A stretch of 59,799 bases of DNA from JAPLKX01 sp035530195 (GTDB lineage Bacteria; Hydrogenedentota; Hydrogenedentia; Hydrogenedentales; SLHB01). The notes beneath the pieces are model-generated. The model worked only from the letters and a program-made list of their open reading frames with translations, ran no database searches and was not told the origin of the DNA. Location: contig DATKVG010000055.1 in assembly GCA_035530195.1 (NCBI GenBank), positions 1 to 59,799 on the forward strand, read 5' to 3'. The translations under genes and the position numbers were made by a program. Positions within the stretch are counted from its first letter, which is position 1; every line of letters starts with the position of its first letter. Shown here piece by piece: positions 1 through 8,302 of this stretch.

Positions 1-95
1 AGGGGATGATGTGCGGCTTCGAGCTTCTGGTGCGCCAGCTCTCGCAGCACCGCGGCATCGGCTGGAAGTACGGGCCATTGGTTGTTGATGGTCAT
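1..95 (-). CDS. URO-D-like protein, N-terminal part (runs off left edge)
   Basis: These 95 bases encode the first ~31 residues of a protein that matches, without a gap, the N-terminus of the complete URO-D-like gene at 3954-5222 (base 1 pairs with 5128, base 95 with 5222). The shared text includes PADAAVLRELA and QKLEAAHHP. It is the second, distal copy of the gene in the decaying tandem duplication of this region; the rest lies left of the window, so it is not known whether it is intact. No good ribosome binding site precedes the ATG (upstream reads AATAAACTT), unlike the 5222 copy, which has AGGAAC. Confidence 0.7.
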   Translation of the reverse strand, partial: MTINNQWPVLPADAAVLRELAHQKLEAAHHP

Positions 96-100
96 AAGTT

Positions 101-135
101 TATTGTCGATTGTCGATTGTTGATTGTTGATTTAC
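101..135. repeat. Heptamer tandem array GATTGTY
   Basis: The spacer between the URO-D-like start and usp is built of 7-base units: TATTGTC, GATTGTC, GATTGTT, GATTGTT, GATTTAC. The equivalent spacer of the other duplicate copy (5251-5283) carries a heptamer array of different sequence. Confidence 0.6.
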
Positions 136-146
136 GATTTGAAAAT

Positions 147-650
147 TCATAATTCCGGTTTTGGATTCTCAGCGGTCCTTTGTTTGGCGCTGAGAGGTAC
201 GACGAGGACGGGGCAGTCGGCTTTTCGGACGACTTTTTCGGTGACGTTGCCAAACAGGACTTTTTCGAGCGCGCTGTGTCCGTGCCGGCCGATGACGATG
301 AGGTCGGCCTTGATTTCATGTGCAAATTCGAGGATTTTGAGGTAGTCGCGGCCGACTTGCATCTCGACGCGGAAATCCACGCCCTGGGGTACCCGCGGCA
401 GGTATTGTTCGGCGATTTTGGCGTCGATGTCGTGTTTGGCTTTGTCGTCAACGCCCTCGACTTCGTAGATGTAGGTTTTCCAGAACTGGGCATCGGGCTC
501 GGGGACGACGTGGAGCAGGTAGAGGGTTGAGCCGGGCCTTCGTACGGCGGCGTCAACGGCGTAGTCGAACGCAAGTCCGGCGTTTTCGGAGAAGTCGGTG
601 CAGAACAAGATATGCCGGTAAGCGCTGGGCGGGAGGGAATCGCTATTCAT
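147..650 (-). CDS. Universal stress protein, UspA family
   Basis: 167-residue cytoplasmic protein of the Usp fold. The N-terminus (HILFCTDFSENAGLAFDYAV) and C-terminus (DLIVIGRHGHSALEKVLFGN, then VTEKVVRKADCPVLVVP) are the conserved first strand/helix and the G-x2-G-x9-G-(S/T)-like nucleotide-binding end, though the last small residue pattern reads GRHGH...FGNVTEKV. It probably binds ATP or AMP. The ATG at 650 is preferred over the GTG two codons earlier because AGGAGG is then 9 bases away. It lies last in the dctP-dctQ-dctM-usp run, 25 bases after dctM; Usp proteins encoded with TRAP transporters (as in TeaABCD/TeaD) are known and can modulate transport. A 3'-end fragment of a second copy remains near 5279-5322. 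Confidence 0.9.
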   Translation of the reverse strand: MNSDSLPPSAYRHILFCTDFSENAGLAFDYAVDAAVRRPGSTLYLLHVVPEPDAQFWKTYIYEVEGVDDKAKHDIDAKIAEQYLPRVPQGVDFRVEMQVGRDYLKILEFAHEIKADLIVIGRHGHSALEKVLFGNVTEKVVRKADCPVLVVPLSAKQRTAENPKPEL

Positions 651-675
651 GGCCACGCACCTCCTTTGCGGTTGA

Positions 676-1977
676 TCATTTTATCAGCGACGGCAGGAAG
701 AGCGAAATTTGTGGGAACGCGACGAGTATGGCCGCCGCCAATAACAGCGTGTACAAAAACGGCATGGCGCCCCGGAACACGGTGCCCAGCGGGATGTCTC
801 GTTCCATACCGCTGACGACGTAGACGTTGACGCCGACGGGCGGCGAGATGACGCCCATCTGGGTCACGACGACGATGATGACGCCAAACCAGATTGGGTC
901 GTAGCCGAGTTTTGCCGTGACGGGGCCGAAGATGGGTACGGTAAGCAAAACGAGCGCGAGGGCATCGACAAAACAGCCGGCGATGAGGTAGAAAACAATG
1001 ATGCATCCGATGATCATGAATGCGGGGAGGGGCAGTTGGCTGAGCCAGCCGGCGAGGGCGTAGGGGATGCCGGTACGTGCCAGGAAATGGCCAAACATGA
1101 CGGCGCCGGCGACGATGATGAGCACCATGCAGGATGTTCGTGCGGTTTCGAGCAGGGACCGCTGGATCGTTTTCCAGGTAAGCTGTCGTTTTGCGGCGGC
1201 GATGGCGATGCTACCGGCGGCGCCGATCGCGGCGGCCTCGGTGGGGGTGAAATAGCCGAGGAACATGCCGCCCATGACGGCGATGAACAGGATTAGGGTT
1301 TCGGAAACGCCGGCAATTGAGACGAGCTTTTGTCGCCAGTTGGTTTTTGGGCCGGCGGGGCCGAGTTGGGGTCTGCGCAGGCAACTGATGTAGATGGTGC
1401 CGCAGAACATGGCGGCAATCATCAGCCCCGGGAGAATGCCGGCGATGAACAGTTTGCCGATGGACTGTTCGGTGATGATGGCATAAACGATGAACACGAC
1501 GCTGGGTGGGATCAGCATTCCCAGGCTGCCGCCGGCCGCCACGGCGCCGCCGCCCAATTCCATGCTGTAACCGTATCGGCGCATCTCGGGGAGTGCGACG
1601 GATGCCATCGTGGCGGCGGTGGCGGGGCCGGACCCGCAAATGGCGCCGAACGCGGTGCACGCGCCAACGGTGGCCATGGCGAGCCCGCCGGGCAGTGCGC
1701 CCAGCCAGACGTAAGCCGTGTTGAACAGGCGGCGGCTGATCCCGACGTGGAAGCAGACCTGCCCCATGAACACGAACAGGGGAATCACGGTCAGGCTGTA
1801 GGAGGAGATGGTTTCGTAGAGGTCTGCGGTGACCATGGCGAGCGCGGCCTGCGGGTTCACCAGGACGGCGAACGCGCCCAGCCCGACAATGGCCATCGAA
1901 AACGCCACGGGCATGCTCGACACCAGCAGCAACAGCAACAGGAGGCAGCCTATCACGCCGACTTGTATGGCTGTCAC
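676..1977 (-). CDS. dctM: TRAP transporter large permease, DctM type
   Basis: 433-residue polytopic inner-membrane protein, normal length for DctM. Hydrophobic segments cover almost the whole chain; typical features include FSMAIVGLGAF near the N-terminus, AFGAICGSGPATAATMASVALPEM (split: FGAICGSG, then PATAATMASVALPEM) and SPPVGVNVYVVSGM near the C-terminus. It forms the sodium-coupled translocation channel with the small subunit encoded just upstream, whose stop overlaps this start by four bases (ATGA), so the two are translationally coupled. The substrate cannot be read from the sequence; the sialidase in the same block would fit a sialic acid or other uronate-like acid, but this is inference. 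Confidence 0.95.
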   Translation of the reverse strand: MTAIQVGVIGCLLLLLLLVSSMPVAFSMAIVGLGAFAVLVNPQAALAMVTADLYETISSYSLTVIPLFVFMGQVCFHVGISRRLFNTAYVWLGALPGGLAMATVGACTAFGAICGSGPATAATMASVALPEMRRYGYSMELGGGAVAAGGSLGMLIPPSVVFIVYAIITEQSIGKLFIAGILPGLMIAAMFCGTIYISCLRRPQLGPAGPKTNWRQKLVSIAGVSETLILFIAVMGGMFLGYFTPTEAAAIGAAGSIAIAAAKRQLTWKTIQRSLLETARTSCMVLIIVAGAVMFGHFLARTGIPYALAGWLSQLPLPAFMIIGCIIVFYLIAGCFVDALALVLLTVPIFGPVTAKLGYDPIWFGVIIVVVTQMGVISPPVGVNVYVVSGMERDIPLGTVFRGAMPFLYTLLLAAAILVAFPQISLFLPSLIK

Positions 1978-2501
1978 GGCTTAATCATCTCCCGGCCCGG
2001 ATGGAGCAAGTTGTAGATTTTGACCAGTACCGTAATGGCCAATGCCCCGGCAATGACGTAGGCCACCCAGTACACGGGGATCTGGAGGGTCAGCGAGACC
2101 TCGCCGGTTCGTTTGAGTGTGTTGCCGTAGATGATCGTCTGGCGGGCGACAACGACAAAAAAGGCGATCACCATCAACCGGGTCAGGGTGTCGACCAGGA
2201 TTCGGCCGGGCCGTCGGAGTTTTTGGAAGAAGAACTCGATGGCGATGTGGCCTTTGACGGCGGTCGTATAAGGGAGCGCACAGGCGATGGTGATTGCGCC
2301 GGCAATTTTGACGATGTCATAGGCGCCGGTCAGCGAACGGCCAAAGACCCGCATGAGCACGTCGGCGGACGTGACGGCGATCATGGCGATGATGGCCAGC
2401 CCGGAAGCGGCCGCCAACGCCATGACCACCGCGCGCAACAGCACTACATATACGCGATCAACGGACTTGATCCCGTCGATAAAACCACTGCTATTGGCCA
2501 T
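1974..2501 (-). CDS. dctQ: TRAP transporter small permease, DctQ type
   Basis: 175-residue inner-membrane protein with four hydrophobic segments, the usual DctQ size and topology. Segments begin near VYVVLLRAVVMALAAASGLA, IVKIAGAITIACALPYTTAV, and end with WVAYVIAGALAITVLVKIYN. The motif KGHIAIEFFFQKL matches the conserved H-I-x-V/I region of the DctQ family. It is encoded between dctP (three bases upstream) and dctM (four-base overlap), and would form the membrane complex with DctM. Confidence 0.92.
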   Translation of the reverse strand: MANSSGFIDGIKSVDRVYVVLLRAVVMALAAASGLAIIAMIAVTSADVLMRVFGRSLTGAYDIVKIAGAITIACALPYTTAVKGHIAIEFFFQKLRRPGRILVDTLTRLMVIAFFVVVARQTIIYGNTLKRTGEVSLTLQIPVYWVAYVIAGALAITVLVKIYNLLHPGREMIKP

Positions 2502-2504
2502 TGA

Positions 2505-3617
2505 TTATGCTACCGGGGCTTTAATCATCGCCTGCACGTCTCGCAGGAATTCTTCACCCGGCAGGCCCTTCTCTTTGCATGCACTGACGTACTCGTCGAG
2601 GATAGGTTTGACGGCCTCGACCCACTTGGCCTTTTCGTCGTCGGCGAGTGGGATGATTTGATGGCCGAGAGACTCGACAAAGGCTTTCCCTTCCTGGTCG
2701 GCCTGGTCCCAGGCATCGCCGTGCTTGGCAACCCATTGTACGCTGACTTCGGTGAAGACGGCCTGGATGTCCGCCGGTAGGCTGTTCCACTTGTCGTTGT
2801 TCATGGTAACGAACATGGCCGTGGTGTAGCCGATAACTGAACTGTCGGTAACGGAACTGATGACTTCGCCCTGTTTCCAGCCTTTGAGAGTTTCGATGGG
2901 GCAGAGGGTAGCGTCGACGACGCCTTTTTGCAGGGCCTCATAGGTTTCAGGCTGGCTCATTCCGACGGGCGTGCCCCCCAGCCGCTCGACAATTTTCGCC
3001 GAAAGACCCGTGGCCCGCACTTTCAGGCCGGCGACGTCTTCCATTTTAGCGACGGGCTTCTTGCTGGCCAGGATTCCGGGGCCGTGGGCGTGGACGTAGA
3101 GGACGTGTGTGTCGGCGACTTCCTGGGGCATATACTTTTGCACCATGGCGTTGGCGACCTTGGTGGCGACTTTGCCGTTTGGATAGCCGAGTGGCAGGTC
3201 CAATCCTTCCAACAGGGGGAACCGGCCACGGCTGTACGCAAAACAGCTCATGCCGATGTCGCTGATGCCGTTGACCACGCCCTCATAAACCTGGGGGGCC
3301 GTCGTCAGCGACCCGCCGGGGTGGATCTGGATCTTGACGCGCCCGTTGCTGCGCGCTTCGATTTCGCGCGCCCACGCATCGGCCGTCTGGCACTGAATGT
3401 GCGTCGGCGGGAAGAAAATGCTGTACGACAGTTCGATCGGCTTGACGGGTTCGGCAGGCGCCGCCGCTGGCGCGGCCTTGGGCGCGGGTGCGGATTTGGG
3501 CGTGAGCGCGGGTTTTTGGGCCGGCGTAGTGGTTTGCTGGCCGCACCCCGCTATCATCATCCCCACGGCCAAGATGGCCCCCAACATCATCAGTACGGCA
3601 ACGCGGTTCCCTTTCAT
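2505..3617 (-). CDS. dctP: TRAP transporter substrate-binding lipoprotein, DctP type (copy 1)
   Basis: 370-residue exported binding protein. A signal peptide ends in a lipobox, MIAGC, with Cys25 the likely lipid anchor, followed by an Ala/Pro/Lys-rich linker (about residues 28-58) and a DctP fold. DctP hallmarks are PPTHIQCQTADAWAREIE near residue 70 and LKVRATGLSAKIVERLGGTP, containing the conserved R of the R-A/V-x-G motif that binds the substrate carboxylate. Lipid anchoring is less common than a free periplasmic DctP. It starts the dctP-dctQ-dctM-usp operon. A close paralogue sits at 5407-6516, with differences scattered along the protein and concentrated in the linker. Confidence 0.95.
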   Translation of the reverse strand: MKGNRVAVLMMLGAILAVGMMIAGCGQQTTTPAQKPALTPKSAPAPKAAPAAAPAEPVKPIELSYSIFFPPTHIQCQTADAWAREIEARSNGRVKIQIHPGGSLTTAPQVYEGVVNGISDIGMSCFAYSRGRFPLLEGLDLPLGYPNGKVATKVANAMVQKYMPQEVADTHVLYVHAHGPGILASKKPVAKMEDVAGLKVRATGLSAKIVERLGGTPVGMSQPETYEALQKGVVDATLCPIETLKGWKQGEVISSVTDSSVIGYTTAMFVTMNNDKWNSLPADIQAVFTEVSVQWVAKHGDAWDQADQEGKAFVESLGHQIIPLADDEKAKWVEAVKPILDEYVSACKEKGLPGEEFLRDVQAMIKAPVA

Positions 3618-3733
3618 GTTGCGTCTCCTTATGTTGCTCGCCGTTTATTCGCGAGATTGACCCAGCCACGCCGATTGTGAAGTTTATAACGAAACCCTAG
3701 TATATCGCTTAATCCCCGGCAGGTTGCAACTGC

Positions 3734-3925
3734 TTACTGGACTTGGTAGAACCAGCCGATTCCGATGCGGGCGACATGGAGCCCGTCGCGCCAGTGGTAA
3801 CTGATCAAAGCGAGGTCGTCCAGGAACAGGAGGCTGGGGTAGCCATAATCGTCTTCGGCATCGGCGGCAATTAGGCGCTCATGGGCCCAAGTTTCGCCGT
3901 CGTCTGGGGGTAAATGGACAGTCAC
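3734..3925 (-). pseudogene. Sialidase C-terminal fragment (truncated duplicate)
   Basis: From the stop codon at 3734 to about 3904, the minus strand encodes the last ~57 residues of the sialidase at 6637-7791 with few changes (HERLIAADAEDDYGYPSLLF then LDDLALISYHWRDGLHVARI). The homology stops abruptly inside the fifth Asp box; the rest of the gene is missing and the URO-D-like gene's end follows within 50 bases. It is a left-over of the tandem duplication, not a functional gene. Confidence 0.85.
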
Positions 3926-3953
3926 CGTTTATTTCTATTTAAAAAGAGAACAA

Positions 3954-5222
3954 TCAGGCCCAGTAGCGGTCGATGGTATCTCGGGCGAGTTGGACCCATC
4001 GGGGGAGTGGGTTGGGGTGGTTGGCGAGGGTGTGAACGTCTTTCATGATGATTTCGAGGTTGCATCCTCGTGCGGCGGTGAGTGTTTCTCGGAGGTCGTT
4101 TCGGATGAGGTCTTCGTCGAAATCGGGGGTGCTGATGAGGGCGGGGTTTGGCTTGCGGGAGAACACGTAGTTTTCGCCGAGGGCGTCAGCCATGGCTCTT
4201 TGGTCGCACCAGGGGGAGATGGAGATGCGCTTGAGGTTGGGCAGCGTTTTGATTGAGTCCCAGCGGTCGTGTACGGGTTCGCAGCAGCCATAGTAGGTCC
4301 TGCCGAACCTGGCGCAGATGGGCCGGTAGTAGCTCAGGACGAATTCTTCGCACTGGGCCGGGCTGCATGCGACGGTCTCCTGGGACTCGGACAGCACCCA
4401 GAGGTCTTTGAGGCGTGCGTGGGTTCCGAGCCCGTGGTCAGGTTGGGGGAGGGCGTGGGTGTAGCCGATGCTGCCGGAGCCGATGTAGTCGTTTTCATTG
4501 TTCAACGTGAGCAATCCTTCGCGCTCGGCCCATTCGGCACAGGCGATGAAGTCTTCCTGGAGGAATTTCATCAGGCGGTGAAGCCCCTGCGGGTCGGTGC
4601 ACATGTAGACCATCATGTTTTCGATGCCGACGAGGTCAATGAGGGATTGGGTGAGGCCGGACGTCCACCAGAACCCGCCGCGCACCTCGACGCGCAACAG
4701 GCCGTCGAAGATTTCGCGCAACGCGTCGCCGTGGGCTCGAGTGGCGTCGCGGTCGACGGCGGGCGCACGGGGGCGGAGTTTTCTAAAATCGGCTTGGAGG
4801 TTTTTCAGCGGGGGCTCCCACTGCCGGCTTGAGATGTTTCCGCTGACGCGTTCTGCGTAGTGTTGCTTGACTTCGACACCGTACCCGCTGATTTTGACGT
4901 GCCAGTTGTAGGTGACGCGAGGTTCGACGACGTGGTCGTCCTGGAGGCGTTCGAACTGGTAGAGTTCAAACCGCAGTTGGCGCTCGACGTCTTGCGCCCA
5001 GGGGACCGTGCAGTGGGGCTGGAATTCGGGGAGAAGTTCGAACGCGGCCCAGGCTTCCGCGAGAACCATGGGCCGTTCGGCGCGCATTTCGTCGAGGGCG
5101 TACCATAGCCTGCGCCGCTCTTCGTTGAGGGGATGGTGTGCGGCTTCGAGCTTTTGGCGCGCCAGTTCACGGAGCACCGCGGCATCCGCCGGGACCACCC
5201 GCCACTGGTTGTTGCTGCTCAT
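3954..5222 (-). CDS. Uroporphyrinogen-decarboxylase-like (URO-D superfamily) protein
   Basis: 422 residues, cytoplasmic, no signal peptide. The overall text resembles the large, poorly characterised URO-D/methyltransferase-like proteins of PVC-type bacteria: a variable N-terminal ~110 residues, then a barrel with blocks such as GGFWWTSGLTQSLIDLVGIE, MMVYMCTDPQGLHRLMKFLQ, FGRTYYGCCEPVHDRWDSIK and LKRISISPWCDQRAMADALG, and a C-terminal PNPLPRWVQLARDTIDRY. The HDRW and YYGCCEP segments sit where corrinoid-dependent methyltransferases of this superfamily place metal-binding His/Cys residues, so a methyltransferase is as likely as a decarboxylase; it is not HemE. The ATG has AGGAAC upstream. Its N-terminus is duplicated at 1-95. 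Confidence 0.65.
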   Translation of the reverse strand: MSSNNQWRVVPADAAVLRELARQKLEAAHHPLNEERRRLWYALDEMRAERPMVLAEAWAAFELLPEFQPHCTVPWAQDVERQLRFELYQFERLQDDHVVEPRVTYNWHVKISGYGVEVKQHYAERVSGNISSRQWEPPLKNLQADFRKLRPRAPAVDRDATRAHGDALREIFDGLLRVEVRGGFWWTSGLTQSLIDLVGIENMMVYMCTDPQGLHRLMKFLQEDFIACAEWAEREGLLTLNNENDYIGSGSIGYTHALPQPDHGLGTHARLKDLWVLSESQETVACSPAQCEEFVLSYYRPICARFGRTYYGCCEPVHDRWDSIKTLPNLKRISISPWCDQRAMADALGENYVFSRKPNPALISTPDFDEDLIRNDLRETLTAARGCNLEIIMKDVHTLANHPNPLPRWVQLARDTIDRYWA

Positions 5223-5250
5223 ACGTTCCTGTTTTATCGAACCTCAATCC

Positions 5251-5283
5251 CAGATCTCAAATCAGATCTCAGATCTCAACTCT
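5251..5283. repeat. Heptamer tandem array CAGATCT
   Basis: Units CAGATCT (5251), CAGATCT (5263), CAGATCT (5270) and CAACTCT (5277), with a five-base interruption after the first. The array lies just upstream of the URO-D-like gene, at the position where the other duplicate copy carries GATTGTY heptamers. Confidence 0.55.
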
Positions 5284-5400
5284 CAGCGGCCTTTTGTTTT
5301 GCGCTGAGGAGGACGACGAGGACGGCGCAGGCAACTGATGTAGGCGGCGCCGCAAAACATGGCGGCGATCATCAGCCCCGGCATAACCCGTGGTACTTCC
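5279..5400 (-). pseudogene. Fused remnants of usp, dctM and the dctQ start
   Basis: 5279-5322 matches the 3' end of usp (166-219). It is joined directly to 5325-5383, which matches an internal piece of dctM (about 1375-1427), and this in turn to a few bases matching the dctQ start region (near 2497) just before dctP copy 2. The usp/dctM junction falls at a shared GCAG. The segment is too short and scrambled to encode anything; it shows that this copy once had the whole dctP-dctQ-dctM-usp set. Confidence 0.8.
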
Positions 5401-5406
5401 CATTGA

Positions 5407-6516
5407 TTACGCAGCGGGGGCTTTAATCATGGCCTGCAGGTCGCGCAGGAATTCTTCGCCCGGCAGGCCCTTCTCTTTGCAGGCATTGACGTACTCGTCG
5501 AGGATAGGCTTCACGGCCTCGACCCACTTGGCCTTTTCATCGTCCGCCAGCGGGATGATTTGATGGCCGAGGCTTTCAACAAATGCTTTGCCTTCCTGAT
5601 CCGCCGTATCCCATGCGTCGCCGTGCTTGTCAACCCATTGTGCGCTGACTTCGGTGAAGATGGCCTGGATGTCCGGGGGCAGGCTTTCCCACCGTTCCTT
5701 GTTCATGGTGACGAACATGGCGGTGGTGTAACCGATGACGGAACTGTCGGTGACGGAACTGATGACTTTTCCCTGTTTCCAGCCCTTAAGGGTTTCGATG
5801 GGGCAGAGGGTAGCGTCTACGAGACCTTTCCGCAGGGCCTCGTAGGTGTCGGGCTGGCTCATTCCGACCGGCGTGCCCCCCAGCCGCTCCACGATTTTCG
5901 ACGAAAGACCCGTCGCCCGGACTTTTAACCCGGCCATATCCGCCATGACGCGCACCGGCTTGTTGCTGGCCAGGATGCCGGGCCCGTGGGCGTGAACGTA
6001 GAGGATGTGTGTGTCGGCAACTTCCTGGGGCATGTACTTTTGCACCATGGCATTGGCGGCCTTGGTGGCGACTTTGCCGTTTGGATAGCCCAGCGGCAGG
6101 TCCAGCCCTTCCAACAGGGGAAACCGGCCGCGGCTGTACGCAAAACAGCTCATGCCGAGATCGCTGAGGCCGTTGACCACGCCCTCATAGACCTGCGGCG
6201 CGGCGGTAAGCGACTCGCCGGGGTGAATCAGGATCTTGATACGCCGATTGCTGCGGGTTTCGATTTCGTGCGCCCAGGCCTCGGCCGTCTGGCACTGGAT
6301 ATGCGTCAGCGGGAAGAAAATGCTGTAGGACAACTCGATCGGCTTGGCCGGTACCTCGGGGGCCGGCGCCGGCTGCGCAGGTGCGGGCTGTGGCGTTGGC
6401 GGGGGGGTGGGTTTTTGGGGCGGCGTAGTGGTTTGCCGGCCGCACCCCGATACCACCATCCCCACGGCCACGATGGCCCCCAACATCATCCGTACGGCAA
6501 TGCGGTTCCCGTTCAT
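5407..6516 (-). CDS. dctP: TRAP transporter substrate-binding lipoprotein, DctP type (copy 2)
   Basis: 369-residue paralogue of the protein at 2505-3617. The lipobox is VVSGC with Cys25, the linker is Pro/Ala-rich (PPPTPQPAPAQPAPAPEVPA) and differs from copy 1, and the binding fold is nearly the same, including LKVRATGLSSKIVERLGGTP. Its own permease genes have been deleted (remnants at 5279-5400), so it is either an orphan or feeds the intact DctQM at 676-2501. It lies 120 bases downstream of the sialidase on the same strand. Confidence 0.93.
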   Translation of the reverse strand: MNGNRIAVRMMLGAIVAVGMVVSGCGRQTTTPPQKPTPPPTPQPAPAQPAPAPEVPAKPIELSYSIFFPLTHIQCQTAEAWAHEIETRSNRRIKILIHPGESLTAAPQVYEGVVNGLSDLGMSCFAYSRGRFPLLEGLDLPLGYPNGKVATKAANAMVQKYMPQEVADTHILYVHAHGPGILASNKPVRVMADMAGLKVRATGLSSKIVERLGGTPVGMSQPDTYEALRKGLVDATLCPIETLKGWKQGKVISSVTDSSVIGYTTAMFVTMNKERWESLPPDIQAIFTEVSAQWVDKHGDAWDTADQEGKAFVESLGHQIIPLADDEKAKWVEAVKPILDEYVNACKEKGLPGEEFLRDLQAMIKAPAA

Positions 6517-6636
6517 GTTGCGTTTCCTTGTGTTTTTGCTCGTATTCGTTGGCGAGAATCATCCGCCCACGTACTGCATTGTGACTTGGAAACGAAAGCG
6601 CCAGTATACCGCTTATTGCGGGCTCATTCCACTGTT

Positions 6637-7791
6637 CTACCAGCCTTCGTAGAACCAGCCGATCCCGATGCGGGCCACGTGGAGTCCATCGCGCCAGTGG
6701 TAGCTGATCAAGGCGAGATCATCGAGGAACAGGAGGCTGGGGTATCCGTAATCGTCTTCCGGGTCGGCCGCAATGAGGCGCTCATGGACCCAAGTTTTGC
6801 CCTCGTCTTTCGAGATTACGGACGCGAACGGCGTGCGCCGCCCCGGTACGGATTCGGGGCTGTCAACGGCCCGGACCAGAAGCAGGTCGCCGGTGGCCGG
6901 AATGCGTTTTATGTCGAGGGCGGAACTGTTTGCGGGCAGACGGAGTTCGGGAACGGGTTTGCCCTTGGACCACGATTTGCCGTTGTCTTCAGAGTAGGCT
7001 CGGGCCACATAGCGGTTATAGGTCCGCATCAGCATCATGAGACGCCCGTCTTTGAGTTCGACGACATGGGGTTCCTGGGCCTCGACGGGCAGCATGTTGA
7101 CCATGTTGTCGCTTTCCCACCAACTGTATCCGTTGTCATCGGAGTAGAAGGTGTAGCTGACATACCCGCCGTGGTCGTCGCCCCTGTCGACAAGCTGGTG
7201 TTCGAGCGGCGCAATGATGCGGCCGTTGGCCAGTTGGACGAGCTTGTCGTTGTGCATGATGTTGTAGCCTTTGTGCGGGGTAACGATGAGCTGATCGCCC
7301 CACGTCTGGCCGTCATCGTTGGACCGGCGGTAGTAGTTGTGGCCGAACAGGGGTTTCAATGAGGATACGTAGATGTACGACAAGAGGATCTCGCCGTTGG
7401 CAAGGCGGAGAAAACTCGGCAGGCAGTAGTAGTCGCCGGCGCGGACCTTCGGGGCTGGAATAAGAATGAATTCATCGCCCCAGGACTGCCCGGCGTCGGA
7501 CGAATAGCGGGCCGTGATTGACCCGTCGCCGTGGCCTTGTTCGTCCATGCGTGTGTAGACCATGAGGATGCGGCCGTCATTGAGGGCGACCATGCTACCC
7601 GGCATGCTGCGGTAGCCGTAGGTGTTCTTGGGGAGCGCCATGACGTGCACGTCTTCGAAGGTGGTGTTTGCCATCGCGGCCGTTTTGGCGTCGTCGGCGA
7701 GAGTGCAGACGGGAAAGAGGAAGATGGCTGCCGCGAGACACAGCGTAAACCACACCAATAAACGGCTCACCGAACAACATGTTTTTTTCAT
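6637..7791 (-). CDS. Secreted sialidase-like BNR/Asp-box protein
   Basis: 384 residues with an N-terminal signal peptide (hydrophobic core about residues 11-30, then TLADD). Five Asp boxes of the form S-x-D-x-G-x-x-W are seen at residues 97-104, 157-164, 217-224, 267-274 and 327-334, spaced about 60 residues apart as expected for a six-bladed sialidase propeller. RSMPGSMVAL near residue 61 fits the Arg/Phe-(R)-I-P-type start of exo-alpha-sialidases. The linkage to a TRAP transporter recalls sialic acid scavenging loci, but family GH33-like propellers also act on other sugars. A truncated copy of the C-terminus lies at 3734. Confidence 0.85.
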   Translation of the reverse strand: MKKTCCSVSRLLVWFTLCLAAAIFLFPVCTLADDAKTAAMANTTFEDVHVMALPKNTYGYRSMPGSMVALNDGRILMVYTRMDEQGHGDGSITARYSSDAGQSWGDEFILIPAPKVRAGDYYCLPSFLRLANGEILLSYIYVSSLKPLFGHNYYRRSNDDGQTWGDQLIVTPHKGYNIMHNDKLVQLANGRIIAPLEHQLVDRGDDHGGYVSYTFYSDDNGYSWWESDNMVNMLPVEAQEPHVVELKDGRLMMLMRTYNRYVARAYSEDNGKSWSKGKPVPELRLPANSSALDIKRIPATGDLLLVRAVDSPESVPGRRTPFASVISKDEGKTWVHERLIAADPEDDYGYPSLLFLDDLALISYHWRDGLHVARIGIGWFYEGW

Positions 7792-7838
7792 TGATTTTCA
7801 CTCCCCGTTCGCTTCTTGACACGTTCAATGCACAGGGG

Positions 7839-8189
7839 CTACTGCAACGCCTCGTAAATGAACGTGGTGATTAGGACTATGACGAGGCAGATGAAAAGCG
7901 GCCCCTGCCACAGCGCGAACTGCCAAAATGGGTCAAGCTCATCCATGATGTGCCACTTGACGATGCCGGTGGCCACGAGAACTGTTGACCATAGCAGGAG
8001 TTGTTTTCCGCCGAACGCGTTGATGCGGTACCACAGCTCGTCGGATTCAAACGCTTTTGAAAAGCGGAAGCCATAGATGTTATTCATCGGTATTTTCCGG
8101 AACACAAGAGGCAACGCAATGATGATGAAGACGACTCCGCAGAGTATGTCCGGCAAGACATAGATAATCCGCTCCTCAAGGTCTTCCAT
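7839..8189 (-). CDS. SdpI-like small membrane protein (a)
   Basis: 116 residues when started at the ATG at 8187-8189, which aligns with the start of the neighbouring paralogue (MEDLEER versus MEPLGQR); an upstream in-frame extension is less likely. Three or four hydrophobic segments and the block NNIYGFRFSKAFESDELWYR match the SdpI/YhfL family region N-x-x-x-G-x-R-x-x-x-x-x-S-x-E-x-W. In Bacillus, SdpI gives immunity to the SdpC toxin; most family members have no known role. The upstream region is poor in ribosome binding sites. Confidence 0.7.
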   Translation of the reverse strand: MEDLEERIIYVLPDILCGVVFIIIALPLVFRKIPMNNIYGFRFSKAFESDELWYRINAFGGKQLLLWSTVLVATGIVKWHIMDELDPFWQFALWQGPLFICLVIVLITTFIYEALQ

Positions 8190-8302
8190 ACGCGTTTTCC
8201 GATTACTTGGAAACGTCGCCGCGAATCTCCAAATGACGATAAGCAATATAATGGACCAGATGACAACCGGCCTCTGGACAATATCCTTTTTTCATCATGG
8301 GA

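Noticed and set aside
5986..7362. 458-codon plus-strand frame opposite dctP copy 2 and the sialidase
   Set aside because: It reads through two unrelated minus-strand genes and has no family likeness of its own.
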